A DNA stretch of 64,000 nucleotides from Anadara kagoshimensis (taxonomy: Eukaryota; Mollusca; Bivalvia; Arcoida; Arcidae). The stretch is from positions 41,869,349-41,933,348 of the forward strand of contig CM037869.1 in the NCBI GenBank assembly GCA_021292105.1, given 5' to 3'. Shown one piece after another: positions 11,946-23,625 of this stretch. How positions within the stretch are numbered: the first letter of the stretch is position 1; every line of letters starts with the position of its first letter. The translations under genes were made by a program, and so were the position numbers. The notes below the pieces were generated by a model. That model was not told the origin of the DNA and made no database searches. It saw only the letters and a program-made list of their open reading frames with translations.

Positions 11946-12324
11946 ACTTCAAGACTTAATTTAATAACAAACATAAGCGTCAATGAAACACAAGAAACTT
12001 CGTTTTTTTCTTATAGCAACAAAAATATACAAAGATATTTAAAATATCTATGCAAAATCAATGGAGACTTTTACGTACCGAATTGAGAAATTAAAATGTG
12101 TTTATTTTGTCATAAGAATTGATCTCAGGACTCTTTGCATCCGACCCTGTGAGAGACCAGAACAATACTTGATATTGCATGGTTTATATTGACCGACGAC
12201 AATTATTTACATTAGGATGTTATTTCAATTTTTACTTCAGCTGATATTAATAACATGTAAAGTGTAAAGTAATCATTCGGTTTTGAAAAAAACTATGTAT
12301 CTAAATAGCTCTTGTACGAGGCCG

Positions 12325-12710
12325 CGGTTGGTTTAATGTTGGTTGAATGTTGCTTAACGTCGCATCAGCAATTTTTCAGCTATTCTCGACGAGAACTATT
12401 TTATTAATCTCTATGGATTATTCTATGAACACTTTTGTGTATGCATGTAAAGTGTGAGTGTGTTGTATGGTCTGCCTTGTACTAGCGCGCACTCAGGGCG
12501 ACTTTAACGTGCTAGCTCACAGAGTCAGTACGCCGCAGACAAGCGTACCACTCCCCCAGTCCATTATACTGATACCAGGTGAATCAGTAAAGGCCAAGGG
12601 CAAGGAAAATTCACTTTCCCACATGTGGTCCGAGCGGGACTCGAACTCACAGCGGTGAGAGACCCTGGATTTGAAGACTGACGTCTTATCCATTAGGCCA
12701 CCGCGGCCTC
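12325..12710 (-). mobile_element. SINE B, full length
   Basis: On the minus strand the head GAGGCCGCGGTGGCCTAATG resembles the 5' part of tRNA-Arg (A box TGGCCTAATGGATAAG), with B box GAGTTCGAGTCCC. The unrelated body leads to a tail with TTAACGTCGC-like sequence and CAACATTCAACC. It sits head to head with the next SINE B. Confidence 0.85.
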
Positions 12711-12730
12711 TGTTCGAGGCCTTATCCACA

Positions 12731-13046
12731 AGGCCGTTGTGGTCTAATGGATAAGACGTTAGTCTTCAAATCCAGGGTTTCTCACCGTTGTGAGTTCGAG
12801 TCCCGCTCAAACCACGTGTGGGAAAGTGAATTTTCCTTGCCGTTGGCCTTTATTGGTTCACCTGGTATCAGTATAATGGACGGGGGAGTACAAGGCAGAC
12901 CATACAACACACTCGCACTTCACATGCATACACGAAATTGTTCATAGATTAATCTATAGAGATTAATAAAATAGTTCTCGTCGCGAATTGCTGAAAAATT
13001 GCTCCAGCGACGTTAAGCAACATTCAACCAAACCAAACCAAACTTC
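12731..13046 (+). mobile_element. SINE B, shorter copy
   Basis: Same family as the preceding entry in opposite orientation. The A box is changed to TGGTCTAATGGATAAG and the B box GAGTTCGAGTCCC is intact. A ~60-bp stretch of the body around the CGCACTCAGGGCGAC block is missing. The tail ends in an (AACCA)n run. Confidence 0.85.
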
Positions 13047-13119
13047 AGCTGATTTAATAGCATGTACAGTGTAAAGTTATAATTTGGTTTTTAAAAACTA
13101 TATACATGTACATGTATAT

Positions 13120-13402
13120 TAATAGCTCTTGTACGTTATCGCAAGTCACGTTAATTTTATTATTATAAGCGTATTCAAAAATGTTCAACCCTCTTGGCAT
13201 CAACGTCCTCTAATTTCATTGACTTTGTGTTACACTCCATCATACAAGATAAAAACATGGCGCGGAAGTAGGGAAAAATGGTCGACAAAATGATACGATG
13301 GCAGGGGAATCCCCGCCCTTTAACTTCTAAAGTGATATTTGCCATCAATAATATTTTTTGGTTTATTAAACACAGATCAGAACTACCAAAAGGACCTAAC
13401 AT
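13120..13402 (-). pseudogene. BTB-domain (kelch-like) gene fragment
   Basis: The minus-strand frame from ATG 13402 reads MLGPFGSSDLC, then ITLEVKGRGFPCHRIILS and YFRAMFLSCMMECNTKSMKL. This is the BTB/POZ core (V/I-TL-V-G-FP-HR-LS--YFRAMF) as found at the N-terminus of KLHL/KBTBD proteins. After VDAKRVEH a frameshift of +1 or -2 bases gives a TGA. In the shifted frame the domain goes on as FEYAYNNKINVTCDN and VQELL, then diverges into AT-rich sequence. No BACK domain or kelch repeats lie downstream. I take it to be a decayed fragment rather than a working first exon. Confidence 0.75.
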
Positions 13403-13499
13403 CTTTATTTCTTGATAACAATAGTAAACAAATGTCTGTTTTAACACAAGAAAGTTAAATGAAGTGTTGTAAAAATACAAAAATAATGGGAAAATAGGT

Positions 13500-14190
13500 C
13501 AGAGAAATGAAATAAAAAGTCAATAAAAATACATGAACTACAGACTATGAAGCCCTAACACAGTACATGATCCAAATACAAAAAAATACTATTACTAAAA
13601 GATCAATAAAAATGTTTAAAGTAGTTTTGTTGGTATGAAATGACATTAAACAAATAAAAACGAATATCGTGACTTTTATTATGAGACACACTAATGCATA
13701 GCTGAACACGATATCACGATAAAATTCAGAAATAAATATAAGCCAATCTATTCAAAAACATGAAATAATATATAAATAAACAGGGTTATTGAGAGCACTG
13801 ATCGTAAAAGGGAAGCTATTATATTAAGCGTAATGGTAATGATAACTCAAAATTTGTTTCCTGCAGGAGCCCAAATTAGTTACAAAACTGCCTACAGTGG
13901 CTTGGTTTAACAATTTTCATTTTATTTAATAAATTACAAATACAAAATTATATACATATTTAAAAGATGCACATGGATTTAAATACTAGTGTCTTTAGAG
14001 GTCTCTTACCATCGTTTTTTTTATTTTCCCTAATCAAAAGCGTTCCAACAATTAGCAAAACCGTAATTTACTATAATAATAAACCAACTAGTTTTAAACT
14101 GCAGTCCTAGGGTAGGTATATTCACATGTGAAGTAACACACTATATTGTGTTTTATCACATATCCTTTTAATCTTACTATAGCAATACAC
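13500..14190. other. no gene seen
   Basis: AT-rich, with many A-rich runs. No exon, RNA gene or known repeat identified. Confidence 0.45.
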
Positions 14191-14198
14191 TGTTTTTT

Positions 14199-14270
14199 CC
14201 AGCTATGTGATATGGAAGTCTGTATCACACTCGTGTGTGATACAACACTCCGTATCACCATAGTAGCTGG
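14199..14270. repeat. inverted repeat (hairpin)
   Basis: Arms CCAGCTATGTGATATGGA and the complementary TCACCATAGTAGCTGG flank a second inner pair TGTATCACAC / GTGTGATACA with a 4-base loop. Confidence 0.7.
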
Positions 14271-14612
14271 AACTCCTTTTAGGGGAATTCCCTTTTCCGA
14301 CAACAATAATATGACGTCATGTTAAGTTGGGAGAATTTACTCGAGTTGGGAGAATCGCGGACAATGTTAAATAATTTTGTAAAATCAATGTTTGTTTTTT
14401 AATTTTTCCAAGTGTTTACGATGGTATTGGTAAAATGTTAACCAATGATGCGTAAACGAAGAGTTATCTGTTGTTTTTAATTACTTCTTTAGCAGTTTTT
14501 CCAGTCAGGTATCAGATTTTTCGAATCAGATCAAAAATCAATATGAAATACTGAGTTGATTGTGAATTCTTTGACAGATTAAGCCAAAGAAAGCTTTTCA
14601 TTTAGTTTGGTA

Positions 14613-14668
14613 GGGTATGTGATAAATACAAAACCACACATAAGTGGTTTTGTATTGATCACATAACA
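14613..14668. repeat. inverted repeat (hairpin)
   Basis: TATGTGATAAATACAAAACCAC pairs with GTGGTTTTGTATTGATCACATA around a short loop. Confidence 0.7.
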
Positions 14669-14709
14669 TTAACATTTCATCCGTCATGTCTGGCTCGAAC
14701 CTTCTATTC

Positions 14710-15088
14710 GAGGCCGCGGTGGCCTAATGGATAAGACGTTAGTCTTCAAATCCAGGGTCTCTGACCGGTGTGAGTTAGAGTCGTGCTCAGACCACATGTG
14801 AGAAAGTGAATTCTCCTTGCCGTTGGCTTTTACTGTTTCACCTGGTATCAGTATAATGCATTGGGGGAGTGGTCCGCTTGTCTACGGCGTACTGACTCTG
14901 TCAGTTTGCACGTTAAAGTCGCCTTGAGTGCGCACTAGTACAAGGCAGACCATAACACACTCGCACTTCACATGCATACAAAATGGTCATAAATTAATCC
15001 ACAGAGATTAATAGAATAGTTCTTATCGCAAATAGCTGAAAAATTGCTGATGCGACTTTAAGCAACATTCAACCAAACCAAATCGAAC
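14710..15088 (+). mobile_element. SINE B, full length
   Basis: Intact head GAGGCCGCGGTGGCCTAATG and long body. B box altered to GAGTTAGAGTCGT. Flanks TCGAACCTTCTATTC and TCGAACCATCTTTTC look like a slightly decayed target-site duplication. Confidence 0.85.
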
Positions 15089-15129
15089 CATCTTTTCATA
15101 ATTTCAAAGATAAAGGTAAGGAATGAAAT

Positions 15130-15560
15130 CGATTAAAATTCAATCAAAAACAAACATACTAATTACATTATACCAGTGTTAATTTTACAGCACTAGACGG
15201 CCGTTTCGGAATACAATTCCTCATCAGTAGTGCTTGGACCAATCCATGTCCACATAAAAATGTAAAAGCAATGTAAGAATTTTGAACACTGGCAAATTAG
15301 GTTTTGAAAACTCTTTGATAAACAATAATAATAGTTTAGTTTGTAAACCAAATATTTGTAGCACATCATCTCTGGACGAACTGGATATGTTCATCTAATG
15401 GGACTCTGTGACGTCATATAGGCTAACTACTTGAGCTTTCACCAGGTAAGTGTGGTCATATTCTCCGTGAGGGTAAGCACCTACCTCCTAGCCAGTTACA
15501 ACTGTCAGGTGTATAATGAAAGTTGACAATGAAAGGAACAGGGAACTATAGATGCTTCAC
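15130..15560 (-). repeat. R1 repeat with adjoining segment
   Basis: Reverse R1 blocks (ATCAAAAACAAACATACTAA at the left, AGCCAGTTACAACTGTCAGG on the right) are interrupted by a segment beginning TATACCAGTGTTAATTTTA with CACTAGACGGCCGTTT and CCTCATCAGTAGTGCTTGGA. That segment also occurs at 32240-32320 and, in part, near 3535 and 17570. Confidence 0.6.
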
Positions 15561-16435
15561 AAGGGTAAATATAAGCAGTCTCGTATTGTCCCCATGACGC
15601 ATCACGAACCGCCGAGCACTCGCCTCGGATACAATTTTCGTATATTCATATGTATATATCCCTTGTACGGAGGTCAAGGTCCACCATTATGGTCTCAGGT
15701 TTTTATGCACCGATGCTATTGCTTTAAATTGGTCATGTAATTGATCTGCTTTCTGGGTTCGAAATACAATTTGGCACTGCTTGTCAATTGAAATCGTGAA
15801 TACTAGTGTAGAATCATCAATTTTCGTGGTGTCTAAATTTCCGTGGTTTTTGTGGATACCATGCTGGATTGTGAAATACACGAAAGTGTACATAACTAAT
15901 TCACCTAAAACGGTGTCCAAAATCATACATGTATATGATCTCTCAAAGAGGCATCTAAAATCATAAAAACATATTTGCTGTGTTTAGCAATATAATTTTA
16001 GCTAATAATCGGTAACAACATTGCTTGCCGATTTGTTTCTTTATTCATATAAAGCAGAATGTATGCAGAACTTTTTTAAATCTGAGAAAACAATAATGTT
16101 AAATTTAAAGACTATGTGAATGTCATCTATCATTTTCAGTATGAAATAAAAAACGACATATTCTTTAAATTGTCCTTCATATTTCAACGTATACCTCTAT
16201 TATGACGCCCAAGAAAGGTTACATTTGAAGCTGTTTGACTTACTCCAATTTTCCTTTTCTATGCAGAAATATACCTGCTTATGGTGTTTTTTTTCACAAA
16301 AAGCTAAACTAGAACTTTTTCCAACTCTGGGAACTTTATACAACGAAGCAAGGTGTTCACAAGTAAATTGATTATCCAGGGGCAATGCATGACTAGGCTT
16401 AGCAGGGTTCTCAAAAAGAGTTACAAAATTCATCA
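15561..16435. other. no gene seen
   Basis: Nothing beyond short open frames. The frames at 15687-15926 and 16200-16436 (minus) have no splice or family support. Confidence 0.4.
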
Positions 16436-16439
16436 CAAT

Positions 16440-16600
16440 ACTGTTTAAAGGCTTATTATTCTGGATTTATATCACGTTCCATGTTCTTGTCACTCTCAAT
16501 TTTGATTACACGTGCAGGGAGTAAAGCTAGCTAAACAGAAGGCGCTTACCTTTCCACGTCATCCGGTCTCACTTCCTTAGTGGAAATTGACGAGTTTAAC
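16440..16600 (+). repeat. R1 repeat, partial
   Basis: Contains ATATCACGTTCCATGTTC, GTAAAGCTAGCTAAACAG and CTTCCTTAGTGGAAA blocks, and lacks the terminal third. Confidence 0.65.
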
Positions 16601-16937
16601 TTATATCAACAATATTGTGATAAAGTGTCGAGCCTGTTGTGACACGGGAATTTGTTTTAAAGGTCTTTTCGAAATACCCATTACTTTTATTTCTAAGTGC
16701 CTAATGCTTGCCGAAAGAACAGCCACTACCCATTTTAAAGTAAAATAATCACACTAACATGCTTAAATATACTCCGTTTTATTATGTAACCGAAAAAATT
16801 AAGTAATTTTGCTGAAGCATAACATTTAATATAATATTATTTTTTAATCGAAATTGAAAATATATATCAACTTAAACTTTAAAAAATATCAATCACTCAT
16901 ATACTTGATACATGGATTTCTGGATACTATTACTATT

Positions 16938-17193
16938 GGCCCCAATTTAACAATCATTCCTTAGCTAAGATTTTCCTTAACTTATATTTATCAAATTTTG
17001 GTTATCTCTTTTGGAACTTCTGATGAATATTTTTGTCAAAACAAAATGCAGATGTTTTAATCCAGAATTGATCTTAAAAATGGGACCTTAAATCCTCAAT
17101 ATCTTGAAAATTAATAAAATTTTAAAGATTTAAAACTTCGCAAGATTTAAGTTAAGGAACATTTTAGCTAAGGAATGATTGTGAAACTGGGGC
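16938..17193. mobile_element. R8 MITE
   Basis: Terminal inverted repeats: CCCCAATTTAACAATCATTC at the left, and GAATGATTGTGAAACTGGGG at the right. The homologous copies at 33676-33935 and 52843-53076 share the interior GATGAATATTTTTGTCAAAA. Confidence 0.8.
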
Positions 17194-17212
17194 TACTACT
17201 GCCTCTTTTTTT

Positions 17213-17249
17213 CTACTACTACTACTACTACTACTATCACTACTACTAG
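17213..17249. repeat. (CTA)n microsatellite
   Basis: About ten CTA units with one CAC interruption, starting 20 bases past the R8 end. Confidence 0.9.
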
Positions 17250-17397
17250 TAGTTTCCAAAACTGATACTATAATTTCTACTATCTTGAACATAAAATCTA
17301 TCAATACACTATAAATAAGAAGATCCCTCAGTAAGCACTGACAGATCCCCTTAAAAATAGTACATAACAAAGGGTTAGCCTAAGAATAGTCAAACAA

Positions 17398-17480
17398 AAT
17401 GGACCTGTCCACTTGACCTTTTATAAGGAATAGTCACAACTTAAGCTGATCCACCTAACACATGGGTAGTGTAGAGATTC
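17398..17480 (+). repeat. R14 repeat, 5' fragment
   Basis: ATGGACCTGTCCACTTGACC, then TGATCCACCTAACACATGGG, matching the first third of R14. Confidence 0.6.
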
Positions 17481-17784
17481 GCAGTAAATAAGACACAAAA
17501 TGTTAAAATACTTTTATGGACTTTTGTTTTATATGTAGATCTATTACCTAACTCGTTTTGATTTTGCAGTACTAGACTGAAACTTTGAAATACAATTCCT
17601 TATCAGTAATGCTTGGACCGAAATTGTGAAAATTAAAATATTTTTAAAATGTTGAAATCAGAGAAATAGAAGGACCAAATGTTTTTTACCAAACACATCT
17701 TAGGCAATAATTTGAACGCTAATGCATAGCTTTGTTTTTGAGTAATTTTAAAATTTACGAAGCAGATAATTTTGATAACCAATG

Positions 17785-17935
17785 TTAATCAGGAGGTGTT
17801 ATCCCTTCCGGAGCACCTGGCTTCACTTCCCTAGTGGAAGCTTACGGGTGTAACCTAACTTGTCAGTTCCAAAGTTTTACTTTGCTTCTGGATTGAGATT
17901 CGGATATGAATTAGTATGTTTGTTTTTGATTGATC
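17785..17935 (+). repeat. R1 repeat, 3' half
   Basis: CAGGAGGTGTTATCCCTTCC to ATGAATTAGTATGTTTGTTT. It forms an inverted pair with the next copy. Confidence 0.8.
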
Positions 17936-17999
17936 TAACAATGCAATGTTTAGCCTCCTGAGTTAACGGTATCCTGGGGAATGCTTAGTCCACCAGTTC

Positions 18000-18360
18000 A
18001 GTATTCGACCATATAATTAATCAAAAACAAGCATACTAATCCATGTCCGAATCACAATCCAGAAGCAAAGTAAAAACTTTGGAACTGACAAGTCAAATAA
18101 GCCACGTGAAATTCCACCAGGGAAGTGAGGCCTGGTGCTCCGGAAGGGTAAGCACATCCTGTTTAGCTAGCTACACCTGCCATGTGTGTAATCAAAATTG
18201 TGTGAAAGGAACATGAAACAATGTGACGACAAATATATCAAGGGCAATCCTGGATACAGGGACATCAAACTTATCAACAATACTGTGATGACAGCCATAA
18301 AACTTTTTAAGGGCCTTGATAAGCCTAGGCTTGCAATATCCCTGAGTTATAGGTCAAACA
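18000..18360 (-). repeat. R1 repeat, full length
   Basis: The cleanest reverse copy: TTAATCAAAAACAAGCATAC at the left, and GCTTGCAATATCCCTGAGTT at the right. The spacer to the plus-oriented copy is about 65 bases. The open frame 18198-18389 lies in it and is not a gene. Confidence 0.85.
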
Positions 18361-18554
18361 GACAGATCAAGATTGTTTGTTTAAACTAATCAATAAACAT
18401 ACATAAAAATTGTTAAATACATCAACTGGATCAATATACACATATTATTGCTTCAAGATGATGAGACATAATATAATAATGAGAACATAGACTAGTTATA
18501 AATATCCTGATTCAGTATAAATACAAAAAACTAAACATTGATACAGGTAAAGGC

Positions 18555-18760
18555 AAACAACATTGACCTGTCCACTTGACCTCATCAGATTTATTAACAA
18601 TGATCCACATAATAAATGGGTAGTATAAGGATTGAAGTTAATGCAGCAAAAATGAAATATACACCTGTGTCCCCTATATATAAATGGATAAATCTATGAT
18701 AAATATGTTAACTAAAGGTCAAACAGACAGTTCAAAGTTATTTGCCTATATCTGACACAG
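18555..18760 (+). repeat. R14 dispersed repeat
   Basis: Second long copy of the family: CATTGACCTGTCCACTTGAC, ATAAATGGGTAGTATAAGG, ACACCTGTGTCCCC, GGTCAAACAGACAGTTCAAAG. Confidence 0.65.
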
Positions 18761-18904
18761 ACATACAAACCGGGACAAGATCATTTGACAATCGATCGAA
18801 TCAACTCCACTTTCTCATTTATTTACATTTTAACTGTGTTGGAAAAAAAATAAATATAAATTTGGAATATTTTCAATATTGTCCAGCTTTGCTCAGGAAG
18901 ACAG

Positions 18905-19065
18905 ACCAATAATAATCAAAAGCAAACATATTAATCCAGGTCCAAATCAAAATTTCAAAGGAAAGCAAAAACCTTTGAAACTGGCAAAAAGTTAAAAACG
19001 TGACCTCCCACCACACAGGCGAGGTTTTGTGCTCTAGAATTGTAAGCTAGTTACACCAGCCACAT
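18905..19065 (-). repeat. R1 repeat, degenerate
   Basis: Starts AATCAAAAGCAAACATATTA, with GTGACCTCCCACCACACAGG where intact copies read CTTCCACCAGGGAAGTGAGG. Confidence 0.6.
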
Positions 19066-19204
19066 TAGTTTTTACATCTTCCAAAAATGTAACTTCATAT
19101 ATATATATACTTTCCTATAGACTATAAACAAGGTTTCATTTAAAAGCATTATTTGTCTGGCGGATATTTAGAATAAGATAACAACTGAAAGTCACAAATG
19201 AAAA

Positions 19205-19500
19205 AATATTGGAATCAACTAGACAGAATACCATAAGCTGTGAGATCAGAAGAAAATGGAACTGGCTGGGGCACATACTGAGGAAAGAGGGAACAAATCA
19301 CTGCAAGACAGTACTAGAGTTGCAACCAGAGGGGAAAATAAAAAGGGGAAGACGTAAGTCCACATAGAGGAAAACAACCGAAAAGGAAAGAAACATCGCT
19401 GGATGGACCAGCTGGAACACAGCAAAAACAGCAGCAAAGAACAGGCAAAAATGGAAGAATAGCGTTATGGTCTTATGCGCCTCCTGGTGAGGAGAGAATA
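19205..19500 (+). pseudogene. non-LTR retrotransposon ORF2, C-terminal remnant
   Basis: From about 19233 the plus-strand frame reads EIRRKWNWLGHILRKEGTNH, then a VLELQPEGKIKRGRRKST segment and WNTAKTAAKNRQKWKNSVM..LCASW. This is the conserved tail of LINE-type reverse transcriptase proteins (GH-LRK, P-G-RKRGRP-TWR, A-DR--W---V-ALC). A TAG replaces the usual Trp after KST, and TGA ends the block. It is therefore a dead, 5'-truncated copy. The clade looks RTE-like, but I cannot fix it from this piece. Confidence 0.75.
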
Positions 19501-19789
19501 AAGGTAAGATAAGGATTTGTCTGGCGGACTACAGTATATTGGGGAATTTATATTGATGGTGGTTTTAATTTCCAAAAGTAACACTTTTTATAAATATTCT
19601 GTTTTGATATAATTCACTTGCATTTGCACAGACCAGATGATGAAAAATAAAAGTAAACAAAAATCTTCAAATGACAATTATCAAGAAAATTAGCCACCTA
19701 TTTTACAGTAGTTGAATTAATTTCTTCTCACATAATACATGTAATATATTCAACACTATGTAACTATTACATTAAGTGTATGAAAATTA

Positions 19790-20600
19790 AAATACAGGGC
19801 ATACATAAACTCTCAAAATGGAATGATTTTTGTCAACAAAACGTAACAAATATATATACAGTCAAACCTGTCTATAAAGGCCACCTAAAGGAACTGGTAA
19901 AAGTGGTCTTAATGGACAGGTGGTCTTTATACCTAGGTTCAAATAGTATGAATAAAGAACAATTTGAAAGAATTCTATTGGGATTAATAAGCAGGTGGGC
20001 CTTTGTATAGAGGTGGCCTTTAAGGCAGGTGTGACTGCAAATATAATTCTATATATTATCAAATTATGTCTTAACTGTTTTAAATTAAGTAAGAACATTT
20101 TATGTATCATAATGCAAGACACTAGCTCTCAAAAGCTAACGATTTTAAAAACACAACTAAACCAATATATAAGCATTATATTTTATCAAATAACATCTTA
20201 TCTTAAATGATTACTTTGTCAACAAAATTTAACCAATATATGTAATGCTACATATTATCAAATAATATCTCTTAACCATTGTTAAACAAATACAAATATT
20301 AAAAAAACAGAATATCTAATACAATGCAAGACCCAAGCTCTCAAAATGGAATGATTTTGTCAACAAAACTTAAAAAATACTAAAATTAACGTGTAACAAA
20401 TATATGATCAAATCATGTCGCTTTTAGAATATTCAAAAACAAGTTTATTTATTATAATGAAAGACACAAGTGGTCAAAATGGAATAGTTTTGTCAACAAA
20501 TCTAAAGTTAACGTGTAAATTACCCATTATACGGTATATTATCAAACCTTTTCAAGTCTTTTAACAATTGTTAAACAAAATAAATTTAATATCTAAAAAC
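19790..20600. repeat. diverged tandem repeat region
   Basis: The block CTCAAAATGGAATGATTTTG followed by TCAACAAAACGTAACAAAT recurs near 19812, 20340 and 20470, with a partial copy near 20125. An R2 MITE (19857-20039) is inserted in the first unit. Confidence 0.55.
19857..20039. mobile_element. R2 MITE, compact copy
   Basis: TACAGTCAAACCTGTCTATA and CAGGTGTGACTGCA are imperfect terminal inverted repeats. The interior has paired GGCCACC / GGTGGCC blocks. Confidence 0.8.
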
Positions 20601-20759
20601 AGTTTCATCTAAAATTTTGTTCTAAACTTAATTAGACATTAAAATGCTTGATTGGTATAAAATAAATTGAATATCTAAAAACAGATCCATCTAAAATTTT
20701 GTTCTCAAATAAGACAATAAAATGCTTGATGAGCATGAAATGATATCCTTTTTACCACA

Positions 20760-21110
20760 TGGCAAAACAATACCAGTACCTAAGAGTTCCTAAATGCTCC
20801 AAAACCACCTTTTAAATTGTGGAAAAAACTTGGTTATGATGCTCCATTTCACATATGAGTTGTTAAAGGCTGAAAGTAGCCTCAAAAATGTCCCTAAATA
20901 CTTTGATTACTGCCAAAGTATTTTAAAGTCCCAAAAACCAAAAACACTAATCCATGTCTGAATAATCTAAAGTATACCATCTTTCAAATTAGGGCAAAAA
21001 ACCCCACTTGTTATGATGCCCTTTTTTAACATAAAAGGCTGAAAAAGCAGCTTCAAAACTACAGTAAACCCTTAATATTCTGCAACTTCATGCAAAAGTA
21101 TTTTGAAGTC
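20760..21110. repeat. diverged ~190-bp tandem duplication
   Basis: Two units share TTATGATGC, AAAGGCTGAAA.AGC, CAAAGTATTTT.AAGTCC. A short R1-tail fragment (AACACTAATCCATGTCTG) sits between them at about 20943. Confidence 0.5.
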
Positions 21111-21444
21111 CGAAAGTACATTTCTTTGAAGTTTATCTCAAGTTTCCCTTTACTTATTTCTTTTGTAGTGCTAAAATTGACTAAAATAGTTGCAGTTTTG
21201 CAGTTTTGCAGTTTTACCAAGGATGAAGCTTACTATTTTAAGTTAGGGGCCCAGCTCACTTCAGAAACGAAGTTGTAATAGTAATAAATAACTAAAATAT
21301 GTAAACATTAAGGGGCCCAATCTGATTTTTAGTAACCATGGGCTACTGGACCCCTGCTAATCTTTATCCCTGTTTATTATACTCAAAGTAATTATCATTA
21401 AATGTCACTTTATTTTCTCTATAAAACATGTTTATTTCAATCAT

Positions 21445-21683
21445 CATACTGTATAATGCTTATATTTCGCTGTGGTTATATTTTCGCTATATTCCCGGTC
21501 AAGTGTATTCCCGCGAAATTAAACCACCGTGAATAGACACTTGTGTTACCACCCCATTAATCTTCCTCGAGTTGTTTTCCTTTAATCAGATAAGACCCCG
21601 AAAATATGACACCGCGAATACACTAGTCATCGTCAAACCGCGAAAATTTGACACCGTGAAAATAAAGCAATATACAGTACATT
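21445..21683. mobile_element. R9 MITE
   Basis: Bounded by TACTGTATAATGCTTATATT and AAAGCAATATACAGTA. The interior is rich in TTCGC / CGCGAAA. The second copy is 47831-48063. Confidence 0.75.
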
Positions 21684-21837
21684 ATTTTTGTATCTTTGGA
21701 TAAGTTTTAATCGATTGCACATGTTTATATTTATCTTTAATATATGCACACTTTTATTGTAATCATTGCACATATTAATTTTGATCTTCGTTCATGATTA
21801 TTTTCATCATTGCACATATTAATTTTTTTCTTTGCAA

Positions 21838-22033
21838 TTGGGGTCGCCGCTGTACCACGTGATACCTTCTAACATGTCTGCGAAATGCTTGTTTTCAATG
21901 GACATGGAATTGCACAATATGACGTTTTCCCATAAAAACGAAGTTATTCTGAGAATTTGTGATGTTGACGTTTTCCATAATGTTCCGCACAAACGTTAAG
22001 AGGTATTGACCATGTGGTACAGCAGCGAACCCA
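21838..22033. mobile_element. R7 MITE
   Basis: TGGGGTCGCCGCTGTACCAC pairs with GTGGTACAGCAGCGAACCCA. Sub-terminal ACCTTCTAACATG and ACGTTAAGAGGT continue the palindrome. Other copies lie at 48988-49187 and 62664-62833. Confidence 0.8.
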
Positions 22034-22189
22034 ATTGTTCGAACACTTTAAATTTATAATAGAAACAAAATAATAAATTTGTCAAAAATAATACTGCATT
22101 TTAAAAGTGACTTCAAATGTGATATAATGATAGAAGCAGAATGATTTCAGATCCTCCATGATAGAGTTGTACCAACTTAAAGTTGGTTT

Positions 22190-22345
22190 AATTGTCATTT
22201 TTTTATTTGCACTTATGTTCAAAGGGGCATAACTCCCAGGAAAATAAGCAAACAAATTTGAGATCATGGCATTTGTATCTCCTATCAATGTTGATGCTTT
22301 GCATCAAGTTTTGAAAATAGAGCATCATAGTTTTGGAGAATTACT
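22190..22345 (+). repeat. R16 dispersed repeat, partial
   Basis: TTTGCACTTATGTTCAAAGG, GGCATAACTCCCAGGAAAAT and CATCATAGTTTTGGAG match the copy at 32998-33250. Confidence 0.6.
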
Positions 22346-22573
22346 CTGGACAAATGGAAGTACATGTGATAATAATAAACTGTTATAAATGAACTAAATT
22401 ATCATAAAATCATGCTTCAACATTCAAGCATTTGAACCCTATTCAAAAATACCACTATGCATTATCTACTTTTCAAACATATTACCCGTTGCAAGTCTAG
22501 TTCAATGAACTGATAATTTTTAACCAAACATAAGCACATAAATTGGCAGTAGTACAATATGAGATGTTCAATA

Positions 22574-22764
22574 TAAAGTAAAACCTCGCTATAATGCCCC
22601 TCAATAACTTTGCCATCTCGTTTATTGCCACACTATTTTGAAGTTCCAAAATCCATTTTGTTTATGTTTTTCTTTATGGGCCTCCCTCAATTTATTGCCA
22701 AACCCCTTTATAACGCCAAACTTTGACTGAACAAATGGTGGTGGTGAATCGAGGTTTCACTGTA
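22574..22764. mobile_element. R3 MITE (pogo/Tigger-like)
   Basis: AAGTAAAACCTCGCTATAAT at the left, ATCGAGGTTTCACTGTA at the right. Interior TTGCCA..CTCGTTTATTGCCACA. End sequence and TA borders fit Tc1/mariner-superfamily pogo-type MITEs. Confidence 0.75.
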
Positions 22765-23036
22765 TACAAATACATTCCTAACTTCAAACAACACACTTTA
22801 TACAAGAATATGCATTGTCAGTAGAACATTTTGCCACTTGGGGCATACAAACAAAACAACAAAAAACATAAGAGGATATAACTGATTGTCATATTTAAAC
22901 AAAAAAACATGGATAATGATTAAAAATATTCACAAAAATACAAACAAAACAATGAACAAAAGACAAAAATAAAATGCGAATAAAATTGAATATCAATAAT
23001 TAAAATACAAATTAAATAAAGAACTAAATATAAATA

Positions 23037-23625
23037 TGGAATGTTCCAGGCTAGAAAGTAATTGGTAATATAATGGAATGTTCCATGTTAAAAAGCATTG
23101 GTAATAAATGGAATGTTCTGTACTAAAAACCATAGGTAATATCATGGAATGTTCCATGCTAGGAATAAATTGGTAATAAAATGGAATGTCCCTTAATAAT
23201 AAGCATTTGTAATATAATGGAATATTCCATGTTAAAAAGCATTGATAATATCAAGGTTTGTTCCATGATAATATATATGGGTTATATAAAATGGAATGTT
23301 CTATGCTAATAAAAATTGGTAATATAATGATATGTTTTATGTTAAAAGCATTAGAAATACAATGGATTGTTCCATGTAAATAAGCTTAGGTAGTAAAATG
23401 GAATGTTCTATGCAAATAACTTTTGGCAATATAGTGGTATGTTCCTACTAAAAAGTATTGGCAATATAATGGAATGTTCCGTAATATAATTTAAATCAGT
23501 AAATTAATGGAAAGTTCCATACTGATGCTAATTGGTAAAATAATAAATTGTTCCATGATAATGTACACAATCAGATATTGGAATATGCCATGATTATGCA
23601 AAATAATAAAATAACGCATTGTTGA
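23037..23625. repeat. minisatellite, ~37-bp unit
   Basis: About 15 diverged units of ATGGAATGTTCCATG followed by TTAAAAAGCATTGGTAATATA. The GGAATGTTCC core is itself palindromic. Confidence 0.85.

Noticed and set aside
17164..17370. 68-residue Ser-rich minus-strand frame
   Set aside because: Serine run is the (CTA)n microsatellite read in reverse.
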